From Ichthyophis bannanicus (lineage: Eukaryota; Chordata; Amphibia; Gymnophiona; Ichthyophiidae): DNA of 64,000 nucleotides. Location of the stretch: the NCBI GenBank assembly GCA_033557465.1, contig CM066033.1, forward strand, positions 588,410,438 through 588,474,437, read 5' to 3'. Made by a program: the position numbers and the translations under genes. Shown here in pieces: positions 43,012-53,133 of this stretch; position 1 is the stretch's first letter, and each line of letters starts with the position of its first letter. The notes beneath the pieces were generated by a model. The model worked only from the letters and a program-made list of their open reading frames with translations, ran no database searches and was not told the DNA's origin.

Positions 43012-44610
43012 CTCCTCAAGCATAGCCTCTCCGTCCCTGCTCCCCCAACCCTGCACAGGAGGTCGACGCGCTCTCTTTGCCCACCAGTGGCCCCGGATCA
43101 CTGGGGACAGCTGGGTGTTAAACATAGTCCACAGGGGCTATGCACTACACTTTCACCAACTGCCTCCTCCATATTTTCCAGGAGAGCCTCCAAGACCTCC
43201 CCTGCACACAGATCTTCTCCTCCAGGAGCTCCAAGGTCTGTTGGTGGACAGGGTGGTGGAGCCTGTGCCCCTTCCACTGCAAGGTCAAGAGTTCTACTCC
43301 AGATATTTCCTGGTACCCAAAAATACCGGTGGCCTTCGACCTATCCTGGACTTCAGGAATCTCAACAAGTTCCTAGAGAAAGAAAAGTTCAAGATGCTTA
43401 CTCTTGGAACACTTCTGCCCTACCTCCAGCAGGGAGATTGGCTATGCTCTTTAGATCTAAAGGATGCGTACACTCACATCCTCATTCATCCAGACCACAG
43501 AAAGTACCTCAGGTTCATTGTGGAAGGAAACCATTATCAGTACAGAGTACTGCCTTTCGGCCTAACCTCTGCTCCCAGGGTCTTTACCAAATGCCTGGCA
43601 GTGGTGGCGGCCTACCTGAGAACGCAAGGCATCTTTGTCTTTCCTTATCTGGACGACTAGCTCATCAGAGGTCAGACGTGCCAGGAGGCCTCACAGGCCA
43701 CCCTCAGGACCATTGCTCTTCTTCAGAGCTTGGGGTTTGTGATAAACTTCGCAAAGTCCACTTTGCTCCCCTCCCAGAACTTGGAGTTCATAGGGGCAAG
43801 GCTAGACTCTGTCCTGGCAAAGGCATTCTTGCCAGAAGACAGAGCTCAAAGACTCAAACTTAGCAAACCAGTTTCTCAGCAGGTCACTGGTCTCCACCAG
43901 ACTCTTCCTGAGGCTTCTGGGCCACATGGCTTCGACAGTACATGTCACCCACAATGCCAGACTCCATATGAGGCCTGCACAGTGGTGCCTTTGGAGTCAG
44001 TGCTCACAGGCCACAGGCAGCCTCAGAGACAGGATAAGGGTGTCCAGACCTTTTCTGGACTCCCTCAACTGGTGGTTGCACCCACCCAATCTACTGAAAG
44101 GGGTGCCTTTTCAAATTCCTGGGTACACAGTGGTAGCGACCACAGATGCCTCCCTGCAAGGCTGGGGGGCTCATTGTCTGAACAAGTGCACCCAGGGACT
44201 GTGGTCTCCTTGGGAGGCCGCACAGCAGATCAATCTCCTAGAACTCAGGGCTATTCGATTGGCACTCAGAGCTTTCTCTCCTGCCCTGGCTCATCAATCT
44301 GTCCTGGTTCAGACAGACAACCAGGTAGCCATGTTTTATGTGAACAAGCAAGGCGGAACTGGGTCCAGGCTCCTTTGTCAGGAGGCACAGGACCTTTGCT
44401 CATTTGCCCTCCAGCACAACATGCTCCTCAGGGCGGTGTACCTTCCAGGCCAGGAAAATTCCCTGGCCGACAGGTTGAGCAGAATTCTGCAGCCCCACGA
44501 GTGGCAGCTGCATCCTGTAGTAGTTCAGAAGATCTTCCTGAAATGGGGTCTTCCTTTGATAGATCTGTTTGCCAGTCCACTGAACAAACAGCTGCCTCGG
44601 TTCTGCTCCA
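42941..44610 (+). pseudogene. DIRS copy C reverse transcriptase and RNase H
   Basis: RT frame 42941-43660: TGGLRPILDFRNLNKFLEKE, DWLCSLDLKDAYTHILIHPD and VFPYLDD followed directly by TAG (43658-43660) where the other copies have Trp. A frame shift near 43865 is followed by 43926-44610 with the RT tail (STVHVTHNARLHMRPAQWCL) and RNase H (TTDASLQGWGAHCLNKCTQG, ELRAIRLALRAF, TDNQVAMFYVNKQGGTGS, LADRLSRILQPHEW). It ends in DLFASPLNKQLPRFCSK at the rearrangement. Confidence 0.87.
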
Positions 44611-45004
44611 AAGAAAAAAAAAAAGATCGTTCATGTATCAAAGGGTGTTATGTATTATATTATCAAACACTCTATTCAAGTAATAGACAAGGTCTTGAAT
44701 AACAGAGGTCTCAGACTAGTTAGGCTCTGCCATTAGGACTCACGTCCGTTCATACAGCAGATTGCCCATTTGCATCAACGACCTCACGTTGGGCCCTGAG
44801 ACCATGGTATCAGAAAAGCATCTGCTGCTACCCTCAGAGGATGCGGTTGTCTGGAGCAGAACCGATGTGATTACACAAACAACTGGTCAGTTACTGAACG
44901 ATGAACTCACAGCTCAAAAGAAAAAAAGATCGTTCATGTATCAAAGGGTGTTATGTATTATATTATCAAACACTCTATTCAAGTAATAGACAAGGTCTTG
45001 AATA
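44611..45004. repeat. rearranged block: 90-bp direct repeats around an inverted DIRS piece
   Basis: The direct repeats 44611-44702 and 44916-45004 (agatcgttcatgtatcaaag to acaaggtcttgaata) are almost identical. Between them, 44791-44865 is the reverse complement of the DIRS segment that should follow 44610 (ggagcagaacc against ggttctgctcc; agcatctgctgct against the ADAFLIS region). The block replaces about 1.8 kb of DIRS sequence. Confidence 0.8.
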
Positions 45005-45006
45005 GC

Positions 45007-45060
45007 TAGTTACTCACCTGTAACAGGTGTTCTCCAGGAGCAGCAGGAATCAGTCCTCAC
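45007..45060 (+). repeat. half ICR, DIRS copy C
   Basis: Only the half complementary to the right terminus remains (agttactcacctgtaacagg to cagtcctcaca). Confidence 0.85.
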
Positions 45061-45141
45061 AACCCTCCCTCCTCCCCTTGGAGTTGCAGTTGTACATAGT
45101 TTGTTTTACATTTTTGTGTGCTGTTCTTAGCTATGTCATTT

Positions 45142-45329
45142 GACTGAGGTAAGATGGCACCTTTAGGCGGGAAGGGAACCGCGCATGCGTGCCTGCATTC
45201 CCAAAGGCTTTCATGGAAAGCTGGGGAAATGCTCCGCTAGGGCTTCATCGGCGTCGATGACACCCATATATGAGGATTGATTCCTGCTGCTCCTGGAGAA
45301 CACCTGTTACAGGTGAGTAACTACTCTTT
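45142..45329 (-). repeat. right inverted terminal repeat, DIRS copy C
   Basis: gactgaggtaagatggcacc to cacctgttacaggtgagtaa and ctactcttt. Confidence 0.88.
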
Positions 45330-45551
45330 TTTTTTATATTCATTTCAAAAATATACACAGTTGTTCAAGTAACAATAAAGAGAGACATTATACATCCATA
45401 TCCAATTTAGAAGTAAAAAGAAATACCGTGGTAAAAAATAAACAAAAAAAAGTTCTCTTAAACTATAAGTGTGAAATAGGGAGTAGGTTAGGGTGAGTAT
45501 ACATTGGGCAATCAGAACATGTAATGCAACCTGCAATAGAACTCTAGCTAA
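45330..45551. other. AT-rich spacer, nothing recognised
   Basis: A T-run then AT-rich DNA between DIRS copy C and the DDE-like transposon. I see no gene. Confidence 0.4.
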
Positions 45552-46121
45552 CACAGGTCTGCGACTAAAAAGCTGTTTGATTATTTTCATCTAATTTCCA
45601 TGTATTTTGGTATGCTGAAAACAAATAAAATATTGAAAAAACTCCTAGACGTCATGATTTGCCACAACATGCAAAATTGTCTTCAAATTTATCAAATTTT
45701 TTCAAATTACTATTAATTAATTCAAATTACTATTAATTAATTCACATAAGTGCATTTAAGATATAAAGCCAAAAAAACCTTAAAGGGGTTGTCCGATTTA
45801 TGTAAAAAAAAAGATATAGCACTGTAAATCTGATGATCAGCAATATATACATAAGCTAAGCAAGTTTTAAGTCCGTCCTTCTAATGGTAGAAGGGGTTAA
45901 TCTTTCCTGAAGAATCCAGTGGGAGGGAGACACAGATAGCAGCAGCTCCGGTCAGTGCAGGGGGGCGTGGCCAGCACTGTGACATCTCGTGTACAGACAC
46001 AGAGCTGCTCTCTCCTGCATGCCACACTTGTGCACGAATCATCATCAGGTTCTCAGTTCTAGGCTGTTCACACTTTTTCATCGCAATTCATGTTAGCTCG
46101 TCATTCTTCAACCATTATGTT

Positions 46122-48152
46122 ATGGCTCCGCGAAAATGTATTAATTCGCCAGACAGTTTCTGTTTCATCTGTGGTGACTATACAGTGTTGAAGCATCAGC
46201 AGAATATTACAGACTTTGTGAAAAAAGTATACTTTGCATACTTTGGACTAAAAATTGGAGATCAAGATAAAGTCTGGGCGCCTCATAAAGTGTGCAAACG
46301 GTGTGTTGAGGACCTCCGAAACTGGTTCAAGGGTAAGAAAAAATCTTTCCGTTATGGGATTCCTATGGTATGGCGAGAGCAAAAGAACCATAGTGACGAC
46401 TGTTACTTTTGTTCATGCGATGTGAAAGGGTTTAATTCCAAATGGAAGCATTCCATTTCATACCCCAATCTTCACTCGGCAATTCGTCCCATCCCCCATG
46501 GCACAGATATACCAGTACCCAAGCCCCCTGCTACCTTGGAAGAAATACCTAGCTCCGATGAAGGTGAAGTCATACCTGAACCAGATGACGAATCAAGTTC
46601 TGACTTTGAAGATGATACAAGACCAAAATTGTTTTCTCAGGAGGAGATGAATGATTTGGTAAGAGACTTGAATCTTCCCAAAGATGCCGCTGAGTTACTC
46701 AGATCAAGGCTGAAAAGCAGGAATTTATTGTTGCCAGGAGTAACATAGTAACATAGTAGTTGACGGCAGATAAAGACCAGCATGGTCCATCCAGTCTGCC
46801 CAGCAAGATGGCAAGAGTAGGTGCACCTGTCGCTCCGCACAGGCCACCCCTCCCCATATCCTTGTTCAGGGGTAAACCCACCACTCCATATAGGACACCC
46901 CTATTTGTTGAGACGTTATATGGTTCAGAAGTTAGATGGTACCGTTTATTTTGGTTTTTTTTCCTATTTCTGTAAAGGGATGCTCTGTGTTTGTCCCATG
47001 CCTTTTTGAATTCCGTCACCGTGTTCGCCCCTACCACTTCCATCGGGAGGGCATTCCAAGCATCCACCACCCTTTCAGTGAAAAGGAGTGTCTTCTTTTG
47101 GTTCAGACATCGTGAAAAGGAGTTCGTTCCTTACTTCGCCCAGGAAGACAAGTTGGTTTATTGCATCAATGTCGAAGGTCTGATGGGTCATTTTAAAATC
47201 CAATATGCTTCAGAGCAATGGCGTCTTTTTATAGATTCTTCAAAAAGAAGTCTCAAAGCAGTTTTACTCCACAACAGTTTTTATGCTTCCATACCTGTAG
47301 GTCATTCCATACACTTAAAGGAAATCTACGAGAACTTGGAATTGGTTCTTCGTAAACTTAAATATGAAGACCATGGTTGGCAAGTGTGTGGGGACTTGAA
47401 GGTCTTGTGCATGCTGCCCGGGCAACAAGCTGGGTATACCAAATATCCTTGTTTTCTGTGTCTGTGGGACAGTCGAGACAGACAAAATCACTGGACCAAG
47501 AAGAGTTGGCAGCCGAGGGTGCTAACAGTCGGTGAAAAACATGTCCTCTGAGAAACTTTGGTACCTTCCCATAACGTTCTTCTACCACCTCTCCACATAA
47601 AATTGGGATTGATGAAGCAATTCGTAAAATCACTTCCAAGAGATGGAGAATGCTTCAAATAGTTGGTCACCAAGTTTCCAGGCCTGTCGGAGGCAAAATT
47701 GAAGGAAGGTGTGTTCGTCGGACCAGACATTAGAAGGCTTATAGTTGATCAAGAGTTTGTCAATACCATGACGGATCCTCAAAAAGAAGGGTGGATTGCA
47801 TTTAAAGAAGTCGTACAGAAATATTTAGGCAATAACAAAGATCCTCACTACAAAAAGATCGTCGGACGAATGCTGAAAGCATTTCAAGCTTTAGGTTGCC
47901 TGATGAGTTTGAAAGTGCATTTCCTCCAGTCCCACCTTGACTACTTTCCTGAAAATTTGGGAGCTGTGAGTGAGGAACAAGGTGTACGATTCCACCAAGA
48001 CATTAAAGAGATGGAAAGGAGATACCAGGGAAAATAGAGCATTACAATGATGGCAGACTACTGTTGGATGCTTCAGAGAGACATTCCAGATGCTACTCAC
48101 AAGCGTAAATGCACCAAGAGGAGCCTCACAAGGAAGAAGAATCGAGTTTAGT
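46122..48152 (+). pseudogene. putative transposase of the unassigned TIR family, copy 1
   Basis: ATG 46122 (ttATGGCT). The N-terminal block INSPDSFCFICGDYTV, APHKVCKRC and DDCYFCSC holds three CxxC/CxC pairs. An acidic spacer and QEEMNDLVRDLNLPKDAAEL follow. The LINE at 46739-47083 interrupts here. The core resumes with EQWRLFIDSSKRSLKAVLLH, VCGDLKVLCMLPGQQAGYTK, CFLCLWDSRD, LPPLHIKLGLMKQFVKSLPR, EAKLKEGVFVGPDIRRL, MSLKVHFLQSHLDYFPENLG, and SEEQGVRFHQDI. There are three stops: TGA near 47549, TAG near 47659 and TAG near 48036. Candidate acidic residues are D in FIDSS, D in GDLK and E in SEEQG. No named superfamily is assigned. Confidence 0.75.
46739..47083 (-). mobile_element. CR1/L3 LINE 3' end inserted in the transposase gene
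   Basis: The minus strand encodes VDAWNALPMEVVGANTVTEF, the C-terminus of L3/CR1 ORF2, followed by a 3' tail whose antisense starts acatagtaacatagtag. The words aggagt at 46735-46740 and 47083-47088 may be a short target duplication. The transposase frame continues on both sides (LLLPGV, then FFWFRHREKEF). Confidence 0.8.
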
Positions 48153-48404
48153 GTGTGTAGGTGAGCTCATTTCAGTTCAAAAAGATTTTCATGAAAATAT
48201 TGTAATAAAACTTTAATTTTATGTCTATTTCCATTTATTTTGAGGTATTGCCTTATTTAACATAGTTACCTAAATTGTCAGGAAACGTGATGTCCTATGA
48301 CAAAATGGAGGTCATTTTCGGATTCAGCGCACCAAAAACATAAAGATTACGTGGAATAACCAAAACAGCACTCGAAAAAATTTTTTTTGCAGAATGACAC
48401 AGTG

Positions 48405-48707
48405 TGCATCAAACGTGCATTTTCTTAAATAAGCTGCATGCAGTGTGTTCCACATCATTCACGAGCAAGTATTAACCAGGGACGTGCTCCAAACAGCGTC
48501 CCTTCTGGCACTGCGCACCCTTTTGTGTTTGCAGCAAAAAAAAATAAAGTTGGGATCAGAACGAGCACGAAGCGATTAGATGTACTGTGCACACAGGATG
48601 CTTGTGAGTAATGTTCCCTCTAACCTGCGCTGGGTCTGCCGCCAACATTCCTGCAAATATGTTGCAGACTAGGTTGCGTTTCCTATTGTATTGCACCTAG
48701 TGTATAC
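48405..48707. other. spacer, nothing firmly recognised
   Basis: Between the TIR transposon and the gypsy LTR. The words taatgttccctctaacctgc resemble a hAT terminus, but no partner end is seen. Confidence 0.4.
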
Positions 48708-50026
48708 TGTGATGAAGCAGACGCCAGTAAACCCATGGAGGTAGAAGAAAACATTGATCTCTTTAAAGGAAATGATATACATGAAGTGCAGTTAGTGAGA
48801 AGTGGAGCTATAGGGAGCATGCACAGAGATTCAGAAGGTAGGCTGACACACCCAGGTTGGGATGATGCAAGAACTAATTCAAATCACAATCAGATACACC
48901 TGGTCAGAGGGATAGAATCCTTATCTAAGAAACAGCTTTATAAGCAAAGCATAGACAAGCCAGAGGGGAGAGGAGCGGCATGAGCCGTAGCAGCTGCTGA
49001 TGGAGAAGAAAGAGAAAGGAGACTGCTCCAAAGAGATGAGGAAAGGCAGTTGGACTTGCAGCCCTTACAGGAAAGGAATAAGTTCCAGGAGAGCCAGTTT
49101 CAGGCTTGGAAGCTCCAGAAGGAAGTCTTCAGGAGGGACAGAAGGAGAACCGGGAGAGTGCCTGGTAGGGGGAATACCAGAGACACAGACCCAAGAGTTC
49201 AGAGGTACCATCATGCTTCTTCCCCTGTATGTGAGCCCCAAGGAGTTCAGAGGTGGGTGAACCAGACTCAGCCTAGGAGTCTAAGAGACACAGATCTGAA
49301 CCAGGAACTGAGGCCGGGTCACAGAAAGGCCTGGAAACCAGGGAGCCGTAAGAGCAGCCAAGGCAGCTGGAGAAAGGTTTGGGAACCTATAGAAAGAGTG
49401 CTTACCAAAAATCCTGTTGCATGTCTGCCAGACCGGGTACAGCCAGGCTGGAGAGCCTTAGAAAGAAGTTCTGAAGTAAAACCAGGAATATATGGGGAAA
49501 GCTCAGGGGCCACAGATATCTCAGCAGAACAAGAGGCTATGCAGATAGATCCTGCTGAACCTGACCCTTTGCTAACTGAATGCCCTATGGACTGTACGTT
49601 TTGTTGTACTGGGAGTTTAGAATCCTTGAGAGAAATATAGCATGCAGGATATACTTTTGAAACACAGTTTTGTTTGACAAGCTGGAAGAAGAAGCTTTGC
49701 TTTTGTTTGTATAACCTGTTTTGTTTGAACCCTGCATAACTAACAAAGACTGTGAAGCATATCCAAGTTTTTGACCTATGTAAATACCTTATGTGAAAAT
49801 CCTGAACAAGGTGAAAATCCTGTGTGTCTTCGTTTGAACCTTTTGTGCATTAAGGGAATAAAACCCTATACTTTACCATTCACATGGCTTACACAACTAT
49901 TCATTATGAAGAAAGGAACTACTAGTACCAGAATGCTTCTGGGCTAACAAACGTTTCTACCTTCAAAACAACCATAATGTCCACCCTGACTTTTAAGCAC
50001 GTGGCTAAAGGGATGGGGTTGTGACA
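48708..50026 (+). repeat. left LTR of the gypsy element
   Basis: TGTGATGAAG to GGTTGTGACA. It has a possible TATA region at ttataagcaaagcatag (near 48938) and a poly(A) signal aataaaaccc near 49858. A 196-codon frame inside (49050-49640) is repeated in the right LTR and shows no domain. Just after the LTR, tggcgtag at 50030 may be a degraded primer-binding site. Confidence 0.9.
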
Positions 50027-50250
50027 AAGTGGCGTAGTTTTTAGGATTTCTTTTTGCGAAGCAAAAGAAGACTACACTGGTTCAGGAAAAAAAAGCTGCC
50101 AAGTTTGAGGAAAAAGAAAAGGAGAAAAAGGAAAAAAAAAAAAACCCCATGTGAAGATTCACTGCCAGCACTGGTGGAACGGTGGAGGACCAGCGGATAC
50201 ATCTTTTCTAAAAGCATGAATCAACACCTGATGCAGGAAAAGTGGCTACT

Positions 50251-51170
50251 ATGGAGCCGAAGGAGGTCTTACAATGGATGGCTGCGCATTTTGACAAGCA
50301 AAGAGAGATGGCCTTCCACGCGCAAGAACAGGCAGTGCAAGCTATGCAGGCTCAGCAAAAGCCCGTGCTTGAACTAATGGAAGCATGGTTGGCTAACCAG
50401 AGGAAGACGCCAGATGCAGCTTCGTCTCCTCAGGGACTAGATGCTATAGCTAACAATTGTATGGTAGGATCATGGTCTTCTGAGACATTGACATTGGGGA
50501 AATTATCACCTAATGATGATATAGATGATTTTCTTGAATCCTTTGATAGGATAGCCCATACGATAGGCTGGCCAAAAGAGCAGTGGGCCATACGCCTGGC
50601 AACCTCGCTCACCAGAGAGGCGTTGTCGCCTATAGGGCTATGCCTGCAGCTCTTGCCAATAATTATATAGAAGTAACAAAGGCTATTAGAGATCGCCTTG
50701 GGTTAACTCCTATGGTGTATAACCGGATGTTAAGAGCAACCCGACTTAAAGCTGGGGAGACACCGAAAGCTCTAGGTCAAAGAGTAAAGAGCCTGACAAT
50801 GAAATGGTTGATGCCCGAGGGTAAGACCATAGATTCCATAGTTGATACTATTGTACTAGAACAGTTTATGGCTGCTGTGCCTAGAGAAGTGCAGACCTTC
50901 CTGATACTGCAAAACTGCCGTACCACGGAGGAAGCAATCCTCCTAACGGAAAGGTATTTTGAAGCGGAATTGGCTATTCACAAAGATGGTGAAGCTTCTA
51001 AAACGGCAGCAGGGGCTAGTGTGCAGTCATCAGAAAGGGCGCCAAGGTCTAAACTAGAAGGTTTAAAAATGGGTATGCTTATGCTAAGAAGTCACTTTGA
51101 AAAAAAAGGTGTTTTCATTGTGGGAAACTGGGGTATGTGCAAAGTGAATGTAAAGCGCGTACCGCACTAA
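50251..51170 (+). pseudogene. gypsy gag with SCAN-like domain and zinc knuckle
   Basis: The start is taken at ATG 50251 (MEPKEVLQWMAAHFDKQREM). The capsid part continues through LSPNDDIDDFLESFDRIAHT to about 50628, where a frameshift occurs. The second frame carries YIEVTKAIRDRLGLTPMVYN, KSLTMKWLMPEGKTIDSIVD, LEQFMAAVPREVQTF and TTEEAILLTERYF, which match the SCAN dimerisation domain block by block. A zinc knuckle is readable near 51112 in a third frame as CFHC-GKLGYVQSEC, with Tyr at the usual His. SCAN domains of tetrapod zinc-finger proteins are thought to derive from such a gag. Confidence 0.82.
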
Positions 51171-51179
51171 TAACTGAAA

Positions 51180-51485
51180 ATACAGAAATGACAAGAGAAG
51201 GTTTTCTTTTAGAGGTTAAAGTGCAGGGTATAACCACAAGTGCTCTACTCGGTCAGAGCATGATCTCCAAGAAACTATGGCGTACCATAGAAGATCAGTC
51301 TGAGTCAGTACCGAACCGAGCAGAGGAAAAAGTGAGAATAAGATGCATTCATGGAGCCTCATCTTTCTATCCTGTATATAAGTTGTTAGTGAAAGGATTA
51401 GGGATAGAAAAGGAAATATTGGTAGCCGTAGTTCCAAAGTTACTACATGACTTGGTGCTAGGTAGGGACTGGCCCCAATTTAGAA
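51180..51485 (+). pseudogene. gypsy aspartic protease remnant
   Basis: FLLEVKVQGITTSALLGQSM and LHDLVLGRDWPQF frame a retropepsin-like fold. The catalytic D-(S/T)-G triad should follow ALL; here it reads GQS, so Asp is lost. The flap-to-C-terminal block LVLGRDW is normal. It is in one frame with integrase (51137-52081). Confidence 0.72.
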
Positions 51486-51699
51486 AAGGGTTGGAGAAGG
51501 GCCTATATCCCTATGAAGCCCTTGTGTCTACTCGAACCCAGTCCAAGGCTCTAGGGGAAACATCTGAACCCCAGGATGAAACGCTAGCAGGGTTGCCCTC
51601 ACATGATGACCTAATAACCGCCCCGCCCGAAAGGAGTAGGAAGGGCAAGGCGGAAAAACGCAAAGAAAGGCGATGCCGCACTCAACGGAGAGTTGAGTT

Positions 51700-53021
51700 A
51701 GAGGCGGGACAGGAATTGCCCTGGGTCCCGGCTGATTTAGTAGAGAGGCTCCCATCTTTCCCCAAAGAGCAGAGAGCTGATCCCACGCTCGCTCAGGTGC
51801 TTGAGTATGCCCAGGTGGAAAAGCATACCTTCCCAAGATTCCTTTTCGATAAAGGGGTGCTCTACAGGGAAAGTTTAGATCCCCAAACCGTAACAATCCG
51901 TAAACAATTGGTGGTGCCCGTCGCTTTCAAGTCCCTAGTTTTGAGGCTGGCTCATGACCACCCAGTAGGGAGCCATAAAGGGGTACAGGGAACGCTAGAC
52001 CAAATACTGGCCCAGTTTTACTGGCCAGGCGTCTTTAGGGAGACCTCGCGATTTTGTGAGTCCTGTTCTTCCTGCCATTGAGTGACCTCTGTCCGGCCAC
52101 CCGAGGCGCCTTTGCTCCCGATGCCTGTTATATCGGAACCAATCCGTAGAATAGCCATGGATATAGTGGGACCCTTGTTGAAGACGCCTCCAGGTTTTCA
52201 ATACATGCTAGTTATGGTTGACCAAGCCACAAGATTTCCGTGGGCTATTCCCCTAAGGAACATATCCGCCAAGACTTTAGCCTCGGAGATAATAAAGTTA
52301 TTCTGTGAAATAGGTTTTCCACAGGAGGTGCTAACCGATCGGGGCAGTAACTTTATGTCGAAGTATTTGGCCCAAGTGTGTGACGCCTTTGGCGTATGAC
52401 ACGTCAAGACATCCGCCTATCACCCCCAATGTAATGGGTTAGTAGAAAGACTAAACCAAACCCTAAAGCAGATGTTGAGACGTGCTTTAGACGGAGAGAT
52501 GGCTGAATGGGATACCATGCTCCCGTTTATATTATATGCTTGCCGGGAGCGGACGCAAGCTTCTTTGGGGACTTCTTCCTACGAGTTGATGTATGGACGT
52601 GCCCCACGAGGGATTTTGGACATACTTGCGAACAATGGGTGGAACCGGGTGAAAAGGAAATAGGAGTACCCCAGTTTCTGTGAAACTTGGGGAAACGACT
52701 GCACAGGACCTCCCAATTCGCAGAGGAGAAATAAGGGCCAGTCAAGGGTGACAGAAAAAGTATTATGATAGGGACACAAAGCCGCAACAACTATCAGTAG
52801 GAGAGAAAGTGATAGTGATGGTGACAGGGGCTACCCCCAAATTTGAATGCCAGTGGAGAGGACCATATAAAGTGGTTAAGCAGCTTGATCCAGTGTCATA
52901 TATGATAGAGAACAAGAGCGGTCGCCAGCAAATGTATCACATTAACGTACTCAGACCCTGGCATGAGCGAACGGCCTTGGTCACCTCAGCAGAAATAGGG
53001 CCGAGGGAGGAGGAATTATAA
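51700..53021 (+). pseudogene. gypsy integrase with GPY/F module
   Basis: The zinc-binding HHCC part (LAHDHPVGSHKG, FCESCSSC) ends at TGA 52081. The catalytic core follows: IAMDIVGPL (first Asp), EVLTDRGSNFMSKY (second Asp), a TGA at 52397 in place of an Arg-type codon, and SAYHPQCNGLVERLNQ (Glu). The C-terminal chromatin-facing part has QWRGPYKVVKQLDPVSYMI and MYHINVLRPWHER, the GPY/F module, ending at 53021. All DDE residues are visible. A frameshift lies near 52665. Confidence 0.87.
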
Positions 53022-53116
53022 GATAGAGCACAGAGCGGGAAAATTGCACCACAAGGCAGACCCCATGTCTAGGATAACGAGCTGTGCAGACGAGAAAATG
53101 CCAGCCCGTAATATCT

Positions 53117-53133
53117 TAAGGGGGGGGGGGATA
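53117..53133 (+). promoter_or_regulatory. polypurine tract of the gypsy element
   Basis: aaggggggggggga lies directly before the right LTR; primer for plus-strand synthesis in LTR elements. Confidence 0.85.

Larger units (their letters stand above)
40702..45329 (+). mobile_element. DIRS retrotransposon copy C (recombinase lost)
   Basis: The left repeat starts at 40704 and the right end is near 45329 (ctactcttt). Gag, RT and RNase H are present, but the methyltransferase-like and recombinase regions and the first half of the ICR are replaced by a 390-bp rearranged block (44611-45004). The element therefore cannot supply its own recombinase. Lesions in gag and RT include TAG in the catalytic loop region. 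Interior identity to copy B is high. Confidence 0.9.
45552..48404 (+). mobile_element. TIR transposon of unassigned family, copy 1
   Basis: 2853 bp including a 345-bp LINE insertion. The left end (cacaggtctgcgactaaaaa, then catgtattttggtatgctga) and the right end in reverse complement (actgtgtcattctgca, then ttatgtttttggtgcgctga) align with each other and with the ends of copy 2, giving TIRs of roughly 100 bp. One long gene fills the interior, with a poly(A) signal near 48205. I could not see a convincing target duplication. Confidence 0.75.
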
